Shown here one piece after another: positions 14,951 to 20,015 of a stretch of 20,015 nucleotides of DNA. The notes beneath the pieces were generated by a model. The model had not been told where the DNA came from. It worked only from the letters and a program-made list of their open reading frames with translations, and ran no database searches. Origin of the DNA: Porphyromonadaceae bacterium UBA4702. GTDB taxonomy: Bacteria > Bacteroidota > Bacteroidia > Bacteroidales > Muribaculaceae. A program made the translations under genes and the position numbers. Numbering within the stretch: the first letter of the stretch is position 1; the number at the start of each line of letters is the position of its first letter. Where the stretch lies: positions 1-20,015 of the forward strand of contig DHKE01000040.1 in the NCBI GenBank assembly GCA_002404675.1, in the 5' to 3' direction.

Positions 14951-16003
14951 TCAGTCGATGAGGCTCTCGCTGTCAGCTGAATGTCGCGCTGCGTTGTTCA
15001 ATACAGCCGTCTTGCTCGTGTTGGCATAGCAGTACACGCAAAAATGGCGGCAAGTATTGTACATGCCGATATCCTTGCTTATCATGCAACCGCACATCTT
15101 GCGCTGCCCTTTGTCTTTCAGCGCAGCCGCACTCTTCTGCTTCCGGGGAGACAATTGCCCGAACAAATCGCGCTCTGGCAGATGACCTGTATTCAGATAA
15201 TACACAAACTCCTCGTCATCGGCAAAAATGCGCTTCATCAGCTCGCCGTCAATGCAGCGGTTGTGTTCTATCCCATACTTGTTTAAATCGATGTCCTCTG
15301 CACAGGTGGCAAGGGACAAATTCCACCCTTGTTCACCCCATATCTCGCGAAGCCTGACCAGCCCCTCAACGATTTCAAGTTTCTGCGAAGGTGTCATCTC
15401 CGCCGTTTCCACATTCTCTTTAGTGAAGCAGTTGGTGTCTCGCACGAGGTTGTTTTGCACCTTGCGGTATGACAACACGTCCACAAAGCTGAAAACCAGC
15501 TTGTCGGTGCAGCCTTTCAGCATATTGCCGATTCTCCAAATCCGGCTCAGCAAGTTTCTCGGCGTGATTTCAGGGGTGATTATCAGCGGGTCAAACCGCC
15601 ACATTACACGCTCCCTGCCTATCAAATTCGACAAGTTGTGGAATGTCTCGACACGTTCCTCGACAGAAGGCAGATTCGGCTCAAAACCCTCGCGAACATA
15701 GTCATTCAGCGTGACCTGAAAATAGTAGTGGATGCCTCGCTTGTCAAGTTCCGCAAGGTATGGGATTATAGGCTTCGGATTTTTGGTCCAGAACACGATT
15801 GCCTTCGTGTTTTTGAACGACACATACAGCGGCTCTTGGTTGAACGGATTGCGCCAGACACAATACCCCTTAGCCAAGCGGTTGAAAAACCATTTGGCAT
15901 AGAACGCCGGGATATCCGTTGACCTGCTCGCCGATACTATCACCGGCGCAACAGCATTCGCCCGCTCACCGCTGTCCGTTATAATTGAGGTCCTTTCAAT
16001 CAT
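14951..16003 (-). CDS. DUF1848 protein with C-terminal CX3CX2C cluster motif
   Basis: The protein has 350 residues. The N-terminus carries the DUF1848 signature VSASRSTDIPAFYAKWFFNR (23-42) and AIVFWTKNPKPI (68-79). RVMWRFDPLI (132-141) and SLATCAEDIDL (230-240, Cys234) with RCIDG (Cys250) follow. The C-terminus has CGC (Cys304, Cys306) and TCRHFCVYCYAN, i.e. Cys318-x3-Cys322-x2-Cys325. That is the radical-SAM type spacing, here at the C-terminal rather than the usual N-terminal end. DUF1848 proteins look related to TIM-barrel radical-SAM/spore-photoproduct-lyase-like enzymes, but no reaction is established to my knowledge. The gene starts 8 bases inside the end of the 724-residue gene, so co-translation is likely. 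Confidence 0.85.
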   Translation of the reverse strand: MIERTSIITDSGERANAVAPVIVSASRSTDIPAFYAKWFFNRLAKGYCVWRNPFNQEPLYVSFKNTKAIVFWTKNPKPIIPYLAELDKRGIHYYFQVTLNDYVREGFEPNLPSVEERVETFHNLSNLIGRERVMWRFDPLIITPEITPRNLLSRIWRIGNMLKGCTDKLVFSFVDVLSYRKVQNNLVRDTNCFTKENVETAEMTPSQKLEIVEGLVRLREIWGEQGWNLSLATCAEDIDLNKYGIEHNRCIDGELMKRIFADDEEFVYYLNTGHLPERDLFGQLSPRKQKSAAALKDKGQRKMCGCMISKDIGMYNTCRHFCVYCYANTSKTAVLNNAARHSADSESLID

Positions 16004-18170
16004 GGTAGACTTCCAACAGTTTCTTTTTCAACGCATCCACCCTGTCTTTATTTTCACGAGACCAATCTATATGCAGGCGGTTTCTCTCCGAAAAAAGCCA
16101 CTTACAAAAATGATCGACCACATCTGCGTTGTTTCTGCGATACTGGCCTTTGTGATCATAATAGTAGCCGCTTCTGTAGCTTCGTTGAAAAGCCATGAAT
16201 ATCTGAACTATTTGCTGTTTGAGGCTGCCAAGTTCATCACAGCCCAAAATCAGAGATTTTGCAGAGTCATCATCTATGATGCTTTTCGGCATTATGCTCT
16301 TGCCGCTTGACACGCTGCCTCTAAATGACTGAATGCCAGATTTTACAGACTCAAACAGATTCTGAACAAACGGTTTCTTGTCATCATGCATTTTCAGCCC
16401 CTCATTTTTGCTGTCTCTTGAGAGAATCTCTTCCAATCTCTTATATGCCTTATTGCTCTTCTTCCATCCTGCATTTTCATATTTTTCGCCAAGGATATGC
16501 AGAAACTGGGACACCGTTGCGTTCTCGCCAGCCTCTTCCAAACAACGTTTTAAAGGTTCCGCCAATTTGTCTTTGCTCCTGTAACTCATTTCGTTGAACG
16601 CTGCCATTACTCTCTTTGAAAGAGATTTGACTGAGGTCTTATCGGCGGACTCCGACGTACGCCCTTCATTAGCGAGAGCCTTTGTCTCAGGTGTGTACCC
16701 GGGCGGATTCTCCTCAACAAACGACTTGGTGTTGATCGGAGTTCCATGCAGTTGTCCATGGAATTCTTTATATACCTCTGCCACATACTTGCTGTCAAGG
16801 GTTAAGAGCAAGTCAGTGAAATCTCTTGTCATGTTCGCAAACCCGGTGAAAGCTCCGTACAGCGCGAATGCCACTCTGTAGTCGGACATCCCCTTGCGCC
16901 GCATGAATGACAACATCTTGTCCCATTCATCCCCACGCGAAAGAACAGATACTATTGAGGCAATCAACGTGTTGTTCCAATCGACATCAGCCTCTTGCCC
17001 TCTCACGTAGCGACGTATTTCATTCAGTTGCGGTCTTATCAGGCTGTTTTCCCAAGCACTGCCATAGAACCCCTTCGCGATTTTCGCTATCTGGTCTGAC
17101 ACGTCGTCCTTGATCGAACTCATTTTGCCGCCCACCTGTACATTATTGACCAGTTGAACCAGAAGTTCATTCTCCTGTTTGTCAGGCAATATGGATATTG
17201 AGTTTAGCACACCCTCGACGACATGGACTTCACCGCTATCTGGGTTCAACAACACCTGTGTTCGCTTGTCATGAAGTTCAAGAGCTTTATGCTTTTGATC
17301 CAGCAGCTCAACTACTCGTTCCCCACCCTCGTCAGAAGTGAGTGAGTCTTTTATCGCTTCTGCATCGAGTATATTAGGAATAGTCCACCCATGTTTTCTC
17401 GCATCTGCCAAGAATGGATTGAGATTCTGAGATGAAACAATGTATCTGAACAGCCATGACAAGTTTGGGTCATTCTCTTGAAAACGAGCCAACAATTCGG
17501 ACAATCTTGCTCCCTGTGGTGGTGTATATGAGTGGTTTTCTGATGACAGTATAGCTGCCACCAAGTCTCTTAATTCCATCAGTGTGCGGTATTGTTGGGC
17601 AGTCTCTTTTGAAGACGACAGGTTTGCTCCGATGTAGTATCCGTACAATAGACCTTTCATCTTGTTGAGCTGTTTGTCCATTTCCAAACCGCTGACACAC
17701 AATGGCTGTTGCAGCTTCACACTTGGCATACGCGATTTTTCATAGCGGCTCACGTATATTCCATTCTTGGAGTAGAGAGGGAGCATCTTCGTTTCCTGAC
17801 TACTGTCTGACAAGGACAACGCTACTCTTTTATCTTGCTCATCGAAGAATATGAATTTTGTATTCCAGGGGTCAATATATATAGTATGGTCACTATATCT
17901 GATCCCAGAAGTATCAGCCGATGGGAAATCTTCATCCGTTGTGATTTCAACCATCATCGGGTGGTCTTCGACATCGCTTATCGGACGATCAAATGAAAAC
18001 GGAGTCTCATAGAGCAAAATCACGTTTTCATTATCATTCTCAGGTATCGTCGTCCAACGGCGGTACCCAAATCCCCGGCGTTCATAGAATGACTTTGGCG
18101 AGATGCTTTCGCTGGACAATATATTGTTGAAATTCAGCGAAGATGTAGGGATATACAGTTTCTTCATCAT
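15996..18170 (-). CDS. Large protein of unknown function in helicase cassette (724 aa)
   Basis: I recognise no named domain. The N-terminal part (about 1-145) is beta-rich and looks conserved in style: YIPTSSLNFNNILSSESISP, FYERRGFGYRRW, then DHTIYIDPWNTKFIFF. The middle (about 165-470) is mainly helical, with KMKGLLYGYYIGANL and VAFALYGAFTGFANMTRDF. A charged region (about 480-620) has coiled-coil potential. The C-terminus is also helical and ends in VDALKKKLLEVYHD. There is no signal peptide, no clear membrane span, no Walker motif and no obvious nuclease triad. The gene starts 9 bases after the helicase stop and overlaps DUF1848 by 8 bases. Base composition is AT-richer than the operons to the left. 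I recall similar unnamed proteins in Bacteroidetes; function unknown. Confidence 0.8.
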   Translation of the reverse strand: MMKKLYIPTSSLNFNNILSSESISPKSFYERRGFGYRRWTTIPENDNENVILLYETPFSFDRPISDVEDHPMMVEITTDEDFPSADTSGIRYSDHTIYIDPWNTKFIFFDEQDKRVALSLSDSSQETKMLPLYSKNGIYVSRYEKSRMPSVKLQQPLCVSGLEMDKQLNKMKGLLYGYYIGANLSSSKETAQQYRTLMELRDLVAAILSSENHSYTPPQGARLSELLARFQENDPNLSWLFRYIVSSQNLNPFLADARKHGWTIPNILDAEAIKDSLTSDEGGERVVELLDQKHKALELHDKRTQVLLNPDSGEVHVVEGVLNSISILPDKQENELLVQLVNNVQVGGKMSSIKDDVSDQIAKIAKGFYGSAWENSLIRPQLNEIRRYVRGQEADVDWNNTLIASIVSVLSRGDEWDKMLSFMRRKGMSDYRVAFALYGAFTGFANMTRDFTDLLLTLDSKYVAEVYKEFHGQLHGTPINTKSFVEENPPGYTPETKALANEGRTSESADKTSVKSLSKRVMAAFNEMSYRSKDKLAEPLKRCLEEAGENATVSQFLHILGEKYENAGWKKSNKAYKRLEEILSRDSKNEGLKMHDDKKPFVQNLFESVKSGIQSFRGSVSSGKSIMPKSIIDDDSAKSLILGCDELGSLKQQIVQIFMAFQRSYRSGYYYDHKGQYRRNNADVVDHFCKWLFSERNRLHIDWSRENKDRVDALKKKLLEVYHD

Positions 18171-18179
18171 TGGATTTTT

Positions 18180-19238
18180 TCAGATGTCCTCAATTGATTC
18201 TTTGCCCGGCTCAACAGTCTTATATTGACTGGTTGGGATTCTTCTCAACACATCAGGCATTGAACCGCTGTACATGACATATAAATCCTTGTATGTACGT
18301 GTCATAGCTACATACAGAGCCTTTCGGTTTCTTTCTGCAGAACTGTTGACGCACGGCAGAAATACAGTCTCAAACTGTAATCCTTTTGCACTGTGATATG
18401 TCATCACTTTCGGATTAGTTGTATTGAAGTTCAGATTTTCAACATTGTTGTGCCAGTTATTTGAGTCTTGATATTTCAGTTCATGGTTTACATTCATGTT
18501 CGTCAAATATGAACTCACTTGCTTAACGCTTTCATTGTCTGGAAGCAATATTGCAACGTCCTCGAGATCATTGCGGTTGATGATTCGCTTTATTGCTGCG
18601 ATTTGCTCTTGAGTATTTCCATACTGCAAAACGTATGGAACGGTGTTCCGTATCGGGCTCTTATATATGGCTTCCTCGAACTCAGGCAACCCGACCCCGA
18701 CATTTTGCACAAATCTCGCCACTGATACTGGAAGCCTGTAATTGCGATACAAGCCCCACTCCTTTGGTCTTTGAGACATCGGTAACATATACCCTATTGC
18801 CTCGACAGACAACGTGTCCTTTAGACCCTCGAAGATTGACTGAGCTGTGTCTCCAAAGAAAAAGAAGTTTTTCTTTGTTGCATTGATGAACTCGGATATT
18901 TCCTCCTGCGTGAAATCCTGTATCTCGTCAACGATCACATAATCAGCGGACGGACGATGATGTTTATTGGTCCATTCCCAATGATAGTATATGTCATTTT
19001 TAAGCCCCAATTCTTTTCTGCCTGAATTCATGTACTGACACAAGGCTTTGGTATAGACAATTATCTCATAATTGCCACCACGTTCTTTTTGAATACGTTG
19101 AGCCTTAATCAAGGCTAACACAGACTTCCCGCTCCCTGCACATCCTGAAACAACACAGGATTTATCCAAGGTCGCGGACAGTACTCTGATTTGGTCATCG
19201 TCCAATTCGGACTCTCTTACCATCCAGTCTTTTTTCAT
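18180..19238 (-). CDS. Compact superfamily 1 (UvrD/Rep-like) helicase
   Basis: A 352-residue ATP-dependent nucleic-acid translocase or helicase. The motifs run in order: Q-motif Gln16 (DDDQIRVL), Walker A SGCAGSGKS (31-39), Walker B VIVDEIQDF (101-109), motif III FFGDTAQSI (127-135), NYRLP (166-170), the motif V region MTYHSAKGLQFETVFLP (279-295), and motif VI KALYVAMTRT (306-315). All catalytic residues look intact. At about half the length of UvrD it lacks the large 1B/2B insertions, so it probably works with partners. The neighbours are a methyltransferase-like gene upstream and the 724-residue gene 9 bases downstream. Gap sequence 19239-19346 holds no promoter match. Confidence 0.88.
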   Translation of the reverse strand: MKKDWMVRESELDDDQIRVLSATLDKSCVVSGCAGSGKSVLALIKAQRIQKERGGNYEIIVYTKALCQYMNSGRKELGLKNDIYYHWEWTNKHHRPSADYVIVDEIQDFTQEEISEFINATKKNFFFFGDTAQSIFEGLKDTLSVEAIGYMLPMSQRPKEWGLYRNYRLPVSVARFVQNVGVGLPEFEEAIYKSPIRNTVPYVLQYGNTQEQIAAIKRIINRNDLEDVAILLPDNESVKQVSSYLTNMNVNHELKYQDSNNWHNNVENLNFNTTNPKVMTYHSAKGLQFETVFLPCVNSSAERNRKALYVAMTRTYKDLYVMYSGSMPDVLRRIPTSQYKTVEPGKESIEDI

Positions 19239-19346
19239 GCTTTCTGATTTAGTTGGTTATTATCCTCCATGCCACTTTGCTCCTGTCCTCTTTGCAATGA
19301 GAATGAGAGACATAGAATGATTGGTTATATCCAGGGTTTCGACCTG

Positions 19347-19937
19347 CTACAACGAGAGCACTGAAAACTTGCTTATATGAGCGTATGCATTGTTCTGCTC
19401 AAATCGTTCTTTTGAAACAAACTCGCATATAGCCTTGAACGACATGATGATGTCATATTTGTCAAGCACTGCGTCGAGGGTTCTCAAGTCATAGAAGTCT
19501 TCAATCTCATAATGAAATATATGGTGTCTCAATTCAAACGAGATATGTGTTTTCAGCTGCTTTGCAACCTTTTCAAACAGCCGAAGCGCGTCTTGGTTTC
19601 CGTCAAAAGCAAGGACTGACACAGCCTTCACATTGGGCAAATTGTCGTTGACGGCCATAAGCAGACCGACAATCTCACCTCCTGTGCCGCATCCGAAATC
19701 AAACACCGACAGCTCATCACGGCTTTTCCAATCGTCAATGTTGTTCCGGAAATAATCGGAATAGATACAGAAAGCCTCCGCGTAACTGCGAGGAAAATAT
19801 GTACCCAAATAATTGAGCAAGTCCTTTTTGTCCCAATCGATGACCTGCATATCAGAATTGGACCGGCAGTATTTCGCCCCCAAATCACCGAATATGCAGT
19901 CGTCCAACCATTCAGGCAATTGCAGTTGCTGTATCAT
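19347..19937 (-). CDS. Class I AdoMet-dependent methyltransferase-like protein, possibly truncated
   Basis: The ORF encodes 196 residues. Motif I is clear (SVFDFGCGTGGEIVGLL, 77-93), a second acidic AdoMet-contact position is VLAFDGNQDAL (108-118, Asp112), and YDIIMSFKAICEF (161-173) is the motif IV-like strand. The ORF then ends at a TAG (19349-19347) before the usual last strands of the fold. In the same frame reading continues for 28 codons (QVETLDITN... then SLILIAKRTG) to a TAA at 19262-19260, 21 bases before the helicase gene. This suggests a premature stop, or a short form. The substrate (DNA, RNA, protein, small molecule) is not identifiable. It is first in the cassette. The 78 bases upstream to the window end show no full promoter match. 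Confidence 0.75.
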   Translation of the reverse strand: MIQQLQLPEWLDDCIFGDLGAKYCRSNSDMQVIDWDKKDLLNYLGTYFPRSYAEAFCIYSDYFRNNIDDWKSRDELSVFDFGCGTGGEIVGLLMAVNDNLPNVKAVSVLAFDGNQDALRLFEKVAKQLKTHISFELRHHIFHYEIEDFYDLRTLDAVLDKYDIIMSFKAICEFVSKERFEQNNAYAHISKFSVLSL

Positions 19938-20015
19938 TTCTTTTGTCTACGCAGCCGACTCCCTGCTGTGCCAAATACAAGTATATATAAACAAAAACGT
20001 GGAGCCAGTCCTGTC

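Noticed and set aside
19236..19270. 11-codon ORF (MEDNNQLNQKA) overlapping the helicase ATG by ATGA
   Set aside because: It is too short to support; the same bases are better explained as leader or as the end of an extended methyltransferase frame.
1..20015. CRISPR arrays, tRNA/rRNA genes, transposases or integrases
   Set aside because: No regularly spaced repeats, cloverleaf-like sequences or recombinase motifs were found on reading both strands.

Overview
The window looks like a chromosomal segment of a Bacteroidales bacterium. Its GC content and gene style suggest a gut Muribaculaceae-like lineage, but that family name is an inference. The evidence is repeated -7 boxes of the Bacteroidetes form TAnnTTTG, a lack of Shine-Dalgarno sites, a secreted leucine-rich-repeat protein ending in a type IX-secretion-like tail, a Bacteroidales-type dGTPase, and an AAA-ATPase-like/PD-(D/E)XK protein of the kind expanded in this phylum. 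No tRNA, rRNA, CRISPR array or insertion sequence was seen.

Layout. Positions 1-99 hold the last codons of a + strand gene and a strong intrinsic terminator. Positions 171-3636 are a minus-strand operon read as dgt (dGTPase), a TPM-domain membrane protein with zinc ribbons, and a DUF3298-type lipoprotein. Positions 3708-4416 hold an orphan MNT-type nucleotidyltransferase (-) and, divergently, a 53-residue acidic protein (+) with its own promoter and terminator. Positions 4565-6835 encode a large BspA-like LRR/Ig-like secreted protein (-). Positions 7031-9977 carry three glycosyltransferases, one on minus and two overlapping on plus. The plus pair starts from a promoter so close to the ATG that the mRNA is probably leaderless.

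Positions 9967-14723 are a second long minus-strand operon: pyrE, an SRPBCC protein, a Rieske-like lipoprotein, a LysE-type exporter, a secreted protein of unknown function, and an AAA-ATPase-like/PD-(D/E)XK protein. The genes are packed with 4- to 23-base overlaps. A full consensus promoter lies about 120 bases upstream of pyrE.

Positions 14951-19937 hold the most unusual part, a compact minus-strand cassette that is visibly AT-richer than the rest, especially from about 16000 on. It reads methyltransferase-like protein, small superfamily 1 helicase, a 724-residue protein of no recognised family, and a DUF1848 protein with a C-terminal CX3CX2C motif. The spacing (9-base gap, 8-base overlap) implies one co-translated unit. 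The combination of an AdoMet enzyme, a UvrD-like helicase, a large unknown protein and a radical-SAM-like protein fits an undescribed nucleic-acid defence or repair system, but this is inferred from gene content only. The methyltransferase ORF stops early at a TAG, and its frame stays open for 28 more codons to 21 bases before the helicase, so it may be a truncated allele.
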